The notes beneath the pieces are model-generated. The model was not told where the DNA came from. It saw only the letters and a list, made by a program, of their open reading frames with translations, and did no database searches. Shown here piece by piece: positions 6,719 to 14,492 of a DNA stretch of 16,373 nucleotides. Made by a program: the position numbers and the translations under genes. The DNA comes from CAYNOZ01 sp964398955 (lineage in GTDB: Archaea; Methanobacteriota_B; Thermococci; Thermococcales; CAYNOZ01), in assembly GCA_964398955.1 (NCBI GenBank), contig CAYNOZ010000031.1:1-16373 (forward strand), given 5' to 3'. The stretch's first letter is position 1. Every line of letters begins with the position of its first letter.

Positions 6719-7426
6719 TCAAATTCCCATTGGGGCTATTAACGCCGCTACTATTCCTGTAAGGAATATTCCATCAAAGGTTCCTGCTCCTCCTATTGAT
6801 ACTACTTCACTTCTGAAGTTATCAATTCTTGACAAATTCAAAATATCTGCTCCGATAAGAACTCCTAGTACTCCTGATGAATAGGCTAGTTGAGGGGCGT
6901 TTTCTGGGTTCAAAATTAGTGCCATTAAAGCTGCTAATATTGGTGGAATGAAAGTTGGGAGTGTTATACCAACTCCTTTGACCGGTTTGGCTAATTTATA
7001 GCTTAAGAAGGCCATTATTAATGTTCCTAATATGATCATAGGGAATATCTCCGGAAACTTTGCCATTATATATATGGATGCTATTATTGGTATGATTGCT
7101 CCGCCGAGATTCATTGATATAGTTGTTTTTCTCACTTGATTCTTGATTCTTGATTCTGGAAATCTAAATCCCATAAACGAGTATTCTCTATTATTATTTA
7201 TTGTAACTTCGTTTTCCTTTTCGTATAGGGGAATATTTATGGTGCTTCCTATAATTGACGCTATAAAGAGTAAAAGGGCTTGAATAGCGGAAAAGCCTAT
7301 TCTTTGGAATCCACTTGTAATAGCTCCAACGAATAGTGTAGCTATTAAAAATAATATTCCTATTATTAGAATCAAGAGAAAGAATGGTAATGCTAATGGA
7401 AGATACAAAAATTTTTTCGGACCCAT
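6719..7426 (-). CDS. DUF1614-family integral membrane protein
   Basis: This 235-residue protein is predominantly hydrophobic with about six or seven membrane segments, roughly residues 5-35, 45-65, 105-122, 128-146, 153-172, 178-195 and 211-233. The closing signature 'GGAGTFDGIFLTGIVAAL' and the 'LIGADILNL' segment fit the DUF1614 family, whose function is unknown. The glycine-rich stretch with an Asp and the acidic 'GAD' in the membrane could form a transport or catalytic site, but that is speculation. The gene follows the PRC-barrel gene by 17 bases. A GTGATC just before the ATG matches the downstream half of the extended Shine-Dalgarno AGGAGGTGATC. Co-transcription with cdc48 and the PRC-barrel gene is likely. 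A T-rich tract follows the stop (6699-6704). Confidence 0.82.
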   Translation of the reverse strand: MGPKKFLYLPLALPFFLLILIIGILFLIATLFVGAITSGFQRIGFSAIQALLLFIASIIGSTINIPLYEKENEVTINNNREYSFMGFRFPESRIKNQVRKTTISMNLGGAIIPIIASIYIMAKFPEIFPMIILGTLIMAFLSYKLAKPVKGVGITLPTFIPPILAALMALILNPENAPQLAYSSGVLGVLIGADILNLSRIDNFRSEVVSIGGAGTFDGIFLTGIVAALIAPMGI

Positions 7427-7443
7427 AAGATCACATAAAATTA

Positions 7444-7728
7444 TTAAAGACCTGATCCCTGAGACTCTTTTGGTTTAGCTGGGATCTCATCAGGTACTAC
7501 TACCACAAGTTCCTCAACTGAGCTTACAGCCCTAAAAGGGATTAATACAAACCCTTTTTTATCGGTTAGCATGTCAGAAGTATCTAAATCTTTTCTAGGC
7601 TCCATTACTATGGATAATATCTCTCCAGTATCTTCTTTTACAGATAAATCGTATAAATAACCTAATTTTCTTCCTGTTTCGGAAACTATTTCCTTGTCTC
7701 TCAAATTAGAAGCTAGTATTTTTGGCAT
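7444..7728 (-). CDS. PRC-barrel domain protein, CdpB-like candidate
   Basis: This 94-residue protein is made almost entirely of one PRC-barrel domain. It starts 'KILASNLRDKEIVSETGRKL', continues 'GYLYDLSVKEDTGEILSIV' and ends with 'FVLIPFRAVSSVEELVVV', the classical strand pattern, followed by a short disordered tail. Stand-alone archaeal PRC-barrel proteins of this size include CdpB1 and CdpB2 of Haloferax, which work with SepF in FtsZ-based division. A SepF gene lies 8 kb away, but PRC-barrel proteins also serve in RNA processing (RimM-like) and elsewhere, so this role is inferred. It lies 41 bases downstream of cdc48 and 17 bases upstream of the DUF1614 gene. The Shine-Dalgarno is AGGT, 6 nt before the ATG. 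Confidence 0.88.
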   Translation of the reverse strand: MPKILASNLRDKEIVSETGRKLGYLYDLSVKEDTGEILSIVMEPRKDLDTSDMLTDKKGFVLIPFRAVSSVEELVVVVPDEIPAKPKESQGSGL

Positions 7729-7769
7729 AGGTCCACCTTCTAATTAAAAGAAATAAAGGTATTAAAGTA

Positions 7770-10097
7770 TTATCTAAATTCGGCTCCTTGTTCCTCAAAA
7801 TCTTGTGTTCCACTCTTTTTCTTGAATTTTTCTGCAAATTCCTTATATCTCCTGTTTACCTCTTCATCTACTGATGGAGAAACTTCTTTCATGGCTTTTT
7901 CGAAATGATCCATTCTTACCTCATCTAAGTCAGAATTCTCCCTTATTGAGTTCATGGCAGCTTCTCTAACCAAGTATTCAAGATCGGCTCCAACGAATCC
8001 TTGAGTCTCCTCAGCTATTTCATTTAGGTCAACATTTTCACTTATTGGAACATCTCTGGTATGTATTTTCAGTATACTCCTCCTTGCTTCTTCATCTGGA
8101 GCAGGTACTAACATTGCTCTGTCGAATCTTCCAGGTCTAACTAAGGCTGGGTCTACGATATCTGGTCTGTTTGTTCCGCCTATAACTACAACATTTTCCA
8201 TTTCTTCTATTCCATCCATCTCAGTTAGCAGTTGATTCACTATCCTATCTGTAACATTAGAGTCCCCTCCAGATCTTCCTCTAGAAGGAGCTATAGAGTC
8301 TAATTCATCTAGGAATATAATTGTAGGTGCTGCTTGTCTTGCTTTCCTGAATACCTCTCTTATCGCTTTTTCACTTTCTCCAACCCATTTAGATAGAACT
8401 TCTGGTCCTTTTATGGATATAAAGTTAGCATCTGATTCATTAGCAACTGCCTTAGCCATCAACGTCTTTCCAGTACCAGGAGGACCGTATAATAATATTC
8501 CCTTCGGTGGTTCAATACCAAAGTCTTGGAATCTTTCGGGCATTTCTAGTGGCCACTGAATTGCTTCCTTTAGTCTTTGTTTTACATCGCTTAGCCCACC
8601 AACCTCATCCCATGTTACTTTAGGAATTTCTAAAGCCACTTCACGAAGTGCTGAAGGTTCTATTGATCTGTAAGCTTTCATAAAGTCGTCTTTAGTTACA
8701 ACAAGATCCTTTAATACGTTTGATGGTATTTCCTCTTCAGATAGATCTAATTCTGGGATTATCCTTCTAAGAGCATTCATGGCAGCTTCTTTTGCTAAAG
8801 TGTTAATATCTGCTCCTACGAAACCATAGGTTGTATCTGCTAGTTCATTTAAATCTACATCTTCAGCTCTGGGCATTCCCCTCGTATGTATTTGCAATAT
8901 CTCTTTTCTCGATTCTCGATCTGGAATTCCAATTTCAATTTCCCTATCGAATCTTCCTCCTCTTCTAAGTGCCGGATCTAATGAGTTTACTCTGTTAGTG
9001 GCTGCTATTACCATTACCTTTCCCCTTGTCTCTAATCCATCCATAAGACTTAATAATTGACTTACAACTCGTTTTTCTACTTCTCCAGTTGCTTCATCTC
9101 TTTTCGGAGCGATTGCATCTATTTCATCTATAAATATTATCGCAGGTGCATTTTCTTCTGCTTCCTCGAATATATTCCTAAGCTTCTCTTCACTTTGACC
9201 ATAGTATTTGCTCATAATTTCTGGTCCATTTAAGGTTTTAAAGTAAGCATCTGATTCATTAGCAACTGCCTTAGCCATCAACGTCTTTCCAGTACCAGGA
9301 GGTCCATGTAATAATACTCCTTTCGGAGGTTCAATACCAATTCTATCAAAAAGTTCCGGATGCTTTAATGGTAATTCCACCATTTCCCTTATCTTAGATA
9401 TTTCTTCATCTAAACCCCCAATATCCTCATAAGAAACCTCCGGAATTTTTTCTTTTTCAACTGACTCAACAGATTTTCTAGATACCTCAATTTCTGTTGA
9501 TTTGGATATCCTAACTATACCACTAGGACTAGTTGAGGTTACAACGAATTTTAATTCTCCTAAAGCGAACGGAACTGAAACATTCATTTGATCAAATATG
9601 TCCTTAAACATTTCCTCAAACGGACTTCTAGCTTGATCAGACCTACCAGTTGTTCCACTAGATCCTTGTCCACTCCCGCTTAAAGTGAAAAAATCTCCTC
9701 TAGATAAAGCTCTACCTATTAAATTCCTTTTAACTAAATCAGGTGAAATCCTAATATTGACATTTCTTTCAGCTGGAGCAATCCTAATCTTCTTAGCTTC
9801 CTTTGCTTCAGTTTTCCTCATTTTAACATTTTCTCCAATGGAAGCTCCACTATTCTTTCTTATATATTGATCCATCCTCACTATTTCTAAACCCTGATCA
9901 TTTGGATGAGGATTAGCTACAACAGCCCCAGTTTTCTTATTACCCTGTATCTCTACTACATCCATCTCACTAACTCCAATCTTATTTTGAGCTTCACGAT
10001 CCATTCTCACAATTCCTTTGCCTACATCTCCTTGTAAGGCTTCGGCTACCTTAAGTGAGATACCTTCATCTTTATCATTATCATCTTCATTAAACAT
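7770..10097 (-). CDS. cdc48: CDC48/VAT-type AAA+ ATPase (p97 family)
   Basis: This is a 775-residue double-ring AAA+ unfoldase. The N domain has a double-psi barrel (about 10-95) and a second subdomain. D1 Walker A GPPGTGKT is at 265-272 and Walker B IIFIDEID at 320-327. D2 Walker A is at 538-545 and Walker B IIFLDELD at 593-600. Arginine-finger regions 'RRGGRFDRE' and 'RPGRFDRA' are present. A Gly/Ser-rich loop (about 139-160) and 'PFEEMFKDIFDQMN' sit in the N domain, as in haloarchaeal relatives. The protein ends ...GAEFR without an HbYX proteasome-docking motif. An upstream in-frame ATG (10211) is unlikely: GGAGGG lies 6 nt before the ATG at 10097, and the extension contains promoter-like AT-rich DNA. 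A 57-bp stretch is identical between D1 and D2. Confidence 0.96.
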   Translation of the reverse strand: MFNEDDNDKDEGISLKVAEALQGDVGKGIVRMDREAQNKIGVSEMDVVEIQGNKKTGAVVANPHPNDQGLEIVRMDQYIRKNSGASIGENVKMRKTEAKEAKKIRIAPAERNVNIRISPDLVKRNLIGRALSRGDFFTLSGSGQGSSGTTGRSDQARSPFEEMFKDIFDQMNVSVPFALGELKFVVTSTSPSGIVRISKSTEIEVSRKSVESVEKEKIPEVSYEDIGGLDEEISKIREMVELPLKHPELFDRIGIEPPKGVLLHGPPGTGKTLMAKAVANESDAYFKTLNGPEIMSKYYGQSEEKLRNIFEEAEENAPAIIFIDEIDAIAPKRDEATGEVEKRVVSQLLSLMDGLETRGKVMVIAATNRVNSLDPALRRGGRFDREIEIGIPDRESRKEILQIHTRGMPRAEDVDLNELADTTYGFVGADINTLAKEAAMNALRRIIPELDLSEEEIPSNVLKDLVVTKDDFMKAYRSIEPSALREVALEIPKVTWDEVGGLSDVKQRLKEAIQWPLEMPERFQDFGIEPPKGILLYGPPGTGKTLMAKAVANESDANFISIKGPEVLSKWVGESEKAIREVFRKARQAAPTIIFLDELDSIAPSRGRSGGDSNVTDRIVNQLLTEMDGIEEMENVVVIGGTNRPDIVDPALVRPGRFDRAMLVPAPDEEARRSILKIHTRDVPISENVDLNEIAEETQGFVGADLEYLVREAAMNSIRENSDLDEVRMDHFEKAMKEVSPSVDEEVNRRYKEFAEKFKKKSGTQDFEEQGAEFR
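8427..8483 (-). repeat. 57-bp identical repeat within cdc48, copy in D2 Walker A region
   Basis: These 57 bases are identical to 9246-9302 with no mismatch. They encode the Walker A core and following helix (PPGTGKTLMAKAVANESDA) of the second AAA domain. The bases flanking each copy differ. Confidence 0.95.
9246..9302 (-). repeat. 57-bp identical repeat within cdc48, copy in D1 Walker A region
   Basis: This is the partner of 8427-8483, at the equivalent position of the first AAA domain, 819 bp apart and in frame. The two copies share every synonymous position although neighbouring codons differ between domains. Confidence 0.95.
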
Positions 10098-10121
10098 CTC
10101 ATTCCCTCCTTGCACTCTCAG

Positions 10122-10158
10122 ATAAGATCTTATTATTTTTAACTTTTTGTGAAGATCT
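10122..10158. promoter_or_regulatory. cdc48 promoter region with AAGATCT repeats and 12-bp palindrome
   Basis: A perfect 12-bp palindrome, ATAAGATCTTAT, lies at 10122-10133, about 25 bases upstream of the cdc48 start and before its Shine-Dalgarno. A second AAGATCT occurs at 10152-10158. Between them is the A/T-rich stretch most like a TATA element (10131-10147). Paired sites flanking a TATA box would suit a repressor or heat-shock-type regulator, but no binding protein is known here. Confidence 0.4.
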
Positions 10159-10323
10159 GGGAAAAACGTAATGAACCAACCTTTAGGTCGAAAATACACA
10201 AAATCGTTCAAAACTAACCCTAAAAACCATCATAAATATTCATTTAAAATATAAAGGCTAAAAACCATAATATACAGAATTATAAATCCAGGAGAAGTAA
10301 CCCCTAAATTACATATTTATTCG

Positions 10324-10363
10324 TTAGAGAGAGACTTCTCAACCTCTAAGATAAAAAAAGAAG
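10324..10363 (-). terminator. Putative terminator after ridA
   Basis: On the minus strand a T7 tract (complement of 10353-10359) follows the ridA stop within a few bases. An inverted repeat, TTAGAG (10324-10329) with CTCTAA (10344-10349), lies just beyond. A U-tract is the main archaeal termination signal. The hairpin comes after it, so this is not a bacterial-type terminator. Confidence 0.4.
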
Positions 10364-10744
10364 TCACTTCATCGCAGTCAGAGAAATTTCCACTTTAACA
10401 TTTTTAGGTAGATTAGATACTTCTATACAGGCTCTTGCTGGTGGATCTTCATCAAAATACTTTCCATAAACTTCATTCATTTTACTGAATTCTCCCATAT
10501 CATCTATAAAAACTTCAGCCTTCATAACATCCTTTAAAGAGTATCCCGATTCCTCTAAAATAAATTTTAAGTTTTTTAACACCACTTCAGTCTGATCTTC
10601 TATACCACCAGTTATTAATTTTCCACTTTCCGGATCTATAGGTATTTGACCAGATACAAATAAAGTATCATTCATTTCAGTGGCTTGAGAATAAGGTCCA
10701 ATAGCTTCTGGAGCTTTATCAGTATTAATGATCTTTTTGCTCAT
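10364..10744 (-). CDS. ridA: RidA / YjgF reactive enamine-imine deaminase
   Basis: This 126-residue protein is a full-length RidA. It hydrolyses the unstable enamines/imines made by PLP dehydratases (2-aminoacrylate, 2-aminocrotonate) to keto acids and so protects PLP enzymes. Key residues are present: Tyr18 in 'AIGPYSQA', Gly32 in 'VSGQIP', Arg104 in 'PPARACIEV' (the essential carboxylate-binding arginine) and Glu119 in 'VKVEISL'. It acts as a cytosolic trimer. The gene begins 18 bases after the ilvA stop on the same strand, so the enzyme that makes the intermediate and the one that clears it are co-transcribed. The Shine-Dalgarno is AGGT, 6 nt before the ATG. Confidence 0.97.
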   Translation of the reverse strand: MSKKIINTDKAPEAIGPYSQATEMNDTLFVSGQIPIDPESGKLITGGIEDQTEVVLKNLKFILEESGYSLKDVMKAEVFIDDMGEFSKMNEVYGKYFDEDPPARACIEVSNLPKNVKVEISLTAMK

Positions 10745-10762
10745 TATTTCACCTATTTAAGT

Positions 10763-11977
10763 TTATCTAACTTCTTTTATATAATACCCTCGATCTTTTA
10801 GGGCGGAAATTACTTCATTTATGTGTTCTTGATCTCTAGTTTCCAAAACGACTTCCACTTCAGCTTGGCTTAGTGAAACTTCTGGTTTTAATCTGTCATG
10901 ATTAACAGAAACTACATTTGCATTTTTATCACTAATAACACTTAGTAGTCTTTCAAGAGATCCAGGAGTATCTCTTAGCCTGGTACATATCACTTTTCTT
11001 CTTCCTGCTTTAACTAAACCTCTATCAATGATTTTAGAGATCATATTAAGATCTATGTTCCCTCCGCTAAGTACTACGGCAGTTTTTTTACCATGTAATG
11101 GAACTTTATCATTTAGTAACGCTGCTAAACCTACGGCCCCGGCTCCTTCAACTGTTAATTTCGCTCTTTCTAAAAGTAATAAAATTGCATATGCAATTTC
11201 TTCATCATCAACAGTTACTATATGGTCTACATAATCAGAAACAATTGAATAGGTCAAATTACCTGGTGTCTTAACAGCTATCCCATCAGCCATTGTATCA
11301 ATCTTTTTCAAAGTAGACAAACTTCCTTGTTCTAAAGATTTGGTCATTGAAGCTGCTCCTGAAGCTTCCACACCAATAACCTCTGTTTCAGGAGAATTTT
11401 CCTTTATAGCAGTTGCAATTCCAGAAATTAGCCCTCCACCACCAATTGGTACAACAACAGCTTCAAGATCAGATAAATCATCTAAAATCTCAAGGCCTAT
11501 AGTCCCTTGTCCTGCTATGATTTTAGGATCGTTAAATGCAGGTATAATAGTTGCCCCTGTTTCTTCTGAAATTTCTTCTTCTTTCTTATGAGCTTCATCA
11601 TAAGTCTCACCACTTAAAACAACCTTTGCACCATACTCCCGTGTAGCTTTCACCTTTGAAATTGGAGCTCCTTCAGGCATAACAATAGTAGAGTCAATAC
11701 CGGCTTTAGCTGCACCTAGAGCCACTCCTTGAGCATGATTACCAGCAGATGCAGCAACAACACCATTGGTTTTCTCATCTTCACTCAAACTAATTATTTT
11801 ATTATAAGCCCCTCTAATTTTGAAAGAACCGGTTCTCTGTAAATTCTCTAATTTTAAATAAACCTCGTTTCCACTCATTTGACTAAAAGTGCGTGAATGA
11901 TCTAGCTCAGTTTTCTTAGCCACCCCATTTAAACTTTCTCTAGCTTTTTCAATCGCCTTTAAATTAACAGAACCCAT
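10763..11977 (-). CDS. ilvA: Threonine ammonia-lyase with C-terminal ACT domain
   Basis: This 404-residue fold-type II PLP enzyme converts threonine to 2-oxobutyrate and ammonia, feeding isoleucine synthesis or catabolism. Lys53 in 'RTGSFKIRGAYNK' binds PLP. 'SAGNHAQGVA' (77-86) contacts the substrate carboxylate, and 'GGGGLISG' (179-186) holds the PLP phosphate. 'VVLSGGNID' (301-309) is near the cofactor. Residues about 328-402 form one ACT-like domain beginning 'ICTRLRDTPGSLERLL', the medium-length form between catabolic TdcB and long biosynthetic IlvA. A ligand-responsive regulation is likely but its effector is unknown. It heads the operon with ridA. The Shine-Dalgarno GAGGT ends 6 nt before the ATG. 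Confidence 0.95.
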   Translation of the reverse strand: MGSVNLKAIEKARESLNGVAKKTELDHSRTFSQMSGNEVYLKLENLQRTGSFKIRGAYNKIISLSEDEKTNGVVAASAGNHAQGVALGAAKAGIDSTIVMPEGAPISKVKATREYGAKVVLSGETYDEAHKKEEEISEETGATIIPAFNDPKIIAGQGTIGLEILDDLSDLEAVVVPIGGGGLISGIATAIKENSPETEVIGVEASGAASMTKSLEQGSLSTLKKIDTMADGIAVKTPGNLTYSIVSDYVDHIVTVDDEEIAYAILLLLERAKLTVEGAGAVGLAALLNDKVPLHGKKTAVVLSGGNIDLNMISKIIDRGLVKAGRRKVICTRLRDTPGSLERLLSVISDKNANVVSVNHDRLKPEVSLSQAEVEVVLETRDQEHINEVISALKDRGYYIKEVR

Positions 11978-12221
11978 ATTAAAACCTCTTCAGAAATAAA
12001 ATTATTCGTTCAAAAACTTTCCAAAAACAAAAAGACTCGTTTTGAAATAAATAAACGATTCATAAAACATTTACGGTGCTAGAAAATTCAAAATTTTCAT
12101 AAAAATAAACCTCCAACAAAACCTTCTAAAACTTCAGGCAATAGTTACCTTAAATTGTGAAAATCAATTCAATCCTATAAAACAAGAAGAAGGACAATTA
12201 AGAACTTCTACCAAATTTTAG

Positions 12222-12385
12222 TTTTTTATTGATCCTCCAGTAAAAGATAATCTTAACAACTTTCTTCTCAAAAAAAAGCAGTATTAGAAATTATAGAATC
12301 TGAAGATCCGATCAATAAGGCATTAAATGGACATATTGATGAAGAAATTAAAATTAAGGATTTTGTAATAATAAATATAAAGTAA
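12222..12385 (+). pseudogene. Possible decayed coding remnant with A-tract frameshift
   Basis: In one frame 12222-12275 reads FFIDPPVKDNLNNFLLKK, then hits TAG at 12285. At an 8-A run (12270-12277), changing to the next frame gives AVLEIIESEDPINK followed by ALNGHIDEEIKIKDFVIINIK and TAA at 12383-12385. One extra A would join the two halves into about 54 protein-like residues. There is no start codon, and the frame upstream of 12222 is closed by TAG at 12219. I do not recognise the family. It could be the 3' end of a dead gene, an assembly error in the homopolymer, or chance, although the E/D/I/K-rich second half looks coding. Confidence 0.4.
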
Positions 12386-12425
12386 CGGCAATGAATATTA
12401 GAACGAAATAATAAGTATATTCCGT

Positions 12426-12437
12426 AAAAAAAAAAAA
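12426..12437 (-). terminator. T12 tract downstream of the DHH gene
   Basis: On the minus strand this is a run of 12 T, about 70 bases past the stop codon of the DHH gene, without a clear hairpin. Such U-tracts are the usual archaeal termination signal. Confidence 0.45.
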
Positions 12438-12506
12438 ACGAAAATAATAAAAATTTAATATTCTATAAATCATAAGATTACTCGATTAGTCTAAAGGCTG
12501 TAAAAA

Positions 12507-14351
12507 TTAAAGTTGTGAGATTCTTTGTGCAATTTCCTTTAAAACTTTTTCTCTTTCACCTTGGAAGAATTTTACTGATCCAGCGTATTCATGTCCTCCA
12601 CCATCAATTCCGGTCTCAGGCATTTTATCTCTTATTTCTGATATCATAACGTTTAAATCAAATCCTAATTTTGACATTTCTTCCGATGCTCTTACTACAC
12701 AAAAATCAGGTCCATATGAAAGAGTAACTGTAGGTCCTTCCTCAACTTCATCATGGATCATCCCACATATTTTACCTGGAGCTGGATATTCAAATTTCGG
12801 AGCATAACTTTCAACATTAAGAGTATTGAACTTTACGCCATTTGATAGCTTTTTCTCTTTAACATGAGGAATTACTGCACGCTTAGTTTTTTCCTGTTTT
12901 TCCTTTAGTTCTTCCCAGGAAATGTTAACTAATTTTCTATGCCTATTTAAAGATCCTAACATTAATATATCTTCAATAACTCCTTTACCATCGTTAAATT
13001 TCCAATGATATGATTCATAATCTATAACTTCTGCTATCTTCTTTAATTCACTTTCTTCTAAGCCTTTTTCTTCAGCATATTCAATGTAACCTTCATACTT
13101 ACTATGATCTCCTTTTCCGGCTATAGCGGGCATATGTTTGATTTTAGATTTTATTTCAGGATTTATTAGTGTAGCTATTTCAGTTGAAAGCATTCCAGCT
13201 GTTAAATTACTGTCCCCACCTTTAAGATATGGATTTACATGTGCTTTTAAGTACGGATCCACTGGTGCTTTGCCTTCTTTAACATTTGGATCATGATGAT
13301 CCACTACTACTACATCTAAACCGTAAACTTTTACTAATCTTTTTAGAGCTGGTATGTCCTCTTCAGTTGATCCATTATCCACTATTACTATTAAAGGCAT
13401 TTTTTCCTCAAATTTTAGTTTATCTTCTCTTGCAAAAATTAAATCCTTTAATACGTCTGTTAATTCATAGTATGGGGCTTTGCTAGGTCTTCTTTTCAAG
13501 AAATTCCATCTTGCATCTGGGTCAGGAGAAGTTTCTTCTAAAATTGGTAAGATAGCTTTTTCTATTGCGAGACCGGATACATAACCGTCCGCATCTGCAT
13601 GATGTCTTATCAGTATTGGTTTTCCGGCGTATATTGCCTTTTTTATTTCTTTTGCTACATTTTTCATGTTTTCTTCTAACTTTTCTAGAATTGGATGGTC
13701 TGAAATAAAGTTTGTTTCTTCTATTGTGGTTCTTTTTTCAAGTTCCTTTTCCATTTTTTCTCTAAATTTAGAGGACTTATTTCCTCTTAATTTTTCGATG
13801 CTAGCAGCTTCTACTTGTGGGTTGCCTTGATGGAGTGATATTTCTCCTTTTACTTCTATTACATCTCCTGCTGAAATGTGAGGATGTGCTCTATTCCCAG
13901 GCGACTCCATTGAAGCTGCCCAAGTCCAACCTGTTCCATCTGTAATCGTGAATATTGTTGGTCCACCTGTAGTCCTTACTCCTACTACTTCTCCCTGAAC
14001 TTTGTACAATTTTCCAACATCATCTGAAGTAATTTTTTCTATTGAGGATAATTTTAAGGTTTTAGACTTTTTTACTTTATTATAGTTATTTAATTCTTCT
14101 TCAGTCATATCCACTTCATTTTTTTGTTCATTTATTTTAATTATTTTTGCCACAAAGCTTTCTCCAATGGTTTTTGATCCTTTCAAATCCTTTGACCTTA
14201 TTAATGCTTGTACATTATTATTTATATCCACGAATATTCCAAAATCCACTTTTCTAGATACTGTAACACTGTATAATTCGCCTTTGTTTAAATCACTTAT
14301 ATTGATCGTTCCATCAGCGTTAAAAACTTCTATTTCCTCATTTTCCGACAT
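12507..14351 (-). CDS. Archaeal RecJ-like DHH phosphoesterase with S1 and OB domains
   Basis: This 614-residue protein has an N-terminal S1-like domain (about 22-82), an OB-fold nucleic-acid-binding domain (about 114-189, 'KVQGEVVGVRT...IFTITDGTGWTWAAS'), then a DHH domain with 'RHHADADG' (motif I, about 249-256), 'IVDNGS' (motif II) and 'VVDHHDP' (motif III), and a C-terminal DHHA1-like part ending in 'GGGHEYAG' (584-591). It belongs with archaeal RecJ-like exonucleases (COG1107 type). Many of these begin with a DnaJ-type zinc finger, and none is seen here: there are no CxxC pairs. A DNA-repair or RNA-decay nuclease role is likely. An in-frame ATG at 14420 is rejected because GTGATAAA fits the Shine-Dalgarno register before 14351 and the extension overlaps promoter-like sequence. 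Confidence 0.92.
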   Translation of the reverse strand: MSENEEIEVFNADGTINISDLNKGELYSVTVSRKVDFGIFVDINNNVQALIRSKDLKGSKTIGESFVAKIIKINEQKNEVDMTEEELNNYNKVKKSKTLKLSSIEKITSDDVGKLYKVQGEVVGVRTTGGPTIFTITDGTGWTWAASMESPGNRAHPHISAGDVIEVKGEISLHQGNPQVEAASIEKLRGNKSSKFREKMEKELEKRTTIEETNFISDHPILEKLEENMKNVAKEIKKAIYAGKPILIRHHADADGYVSGLAIEKAILPILEETSPDPDARWNFLKRRPSKAPYYELTDVLKDLIFAREDKLKFEEKMPLIVIVDNGSTEEDIPALKRLVKVYGLDVVVVDHHDPNVKEGKAPVDPYLKAHVNPYLKGGDSNLTAGMLSTEIATLINPEIKSKIKHMPAIAGKGDHSKYEGYIEYAEEKGLEESELKKIAEVIDYESYHWKFNDGKGVIEDILMLGSLNRHRKLVNISWEELKEKQEKTKRAVIPHVKEKKLSNGVKFNTLNVESYAPKFEYPAPGKICGMIHDEVEEGPTVTLSYGPDFCVVRASEEMSKLGFDLNVMISEIRDKMPETGIDGGGHEYAGSVKFFQGEREKVLKEIAQRISQL

Positions 14352-14492
14352 TTTATCACGAAATTTTCTATAAAAAGCATTTTTAAAACAAGTTAAGGTA
14401 AAAATTCTTTGCAAATCCAAATATAATTAAATTAATGAATAATTTAAATAAAAATTTTTAGACAAATTATTAGATTCATAAGCTAAATATAG

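Larger units (their letters stand above)
11978..12506. other. AT-rich intergenic region of about 530 bp
   Basis: This is the longest gap in the window. It holds the upstream region of ilvA, a small hairpin GAAAATT-CAA-AATTTTC (12082-12098), a coding-like remnant on the plus strand (12222-12385), a 12-A homopolymer (12426-12437) and the 3' side of the DHH gene. No intact gene, tRNA or mobile-element end is visible. Confidence 0.7.

Noticed and set aside
10098..10211. In-frame N-terminal extension of cdc48 (38 residues)
   Set aside because: It is rich in aromatic residues and unlike any CDC48 N-terminus, overlaps promoter-like DNA, and a GGAGGG site selects the inner ATG.
12087..12221. 38-codon plus-strand open stretch ending at TAG 12219
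   Set aside because: It has no start codon and a Gln/Asn-rich, unconvincing composition; a stretch this long is not rare in AT-rich DNA read in six frames.
14352..14420. In-frame N-terminal extension of the DHH protein
   Set aside because: It has no Shine-Dalgarno, overlaps TATA-like sequence, and its composition differs from the rest of the protein.
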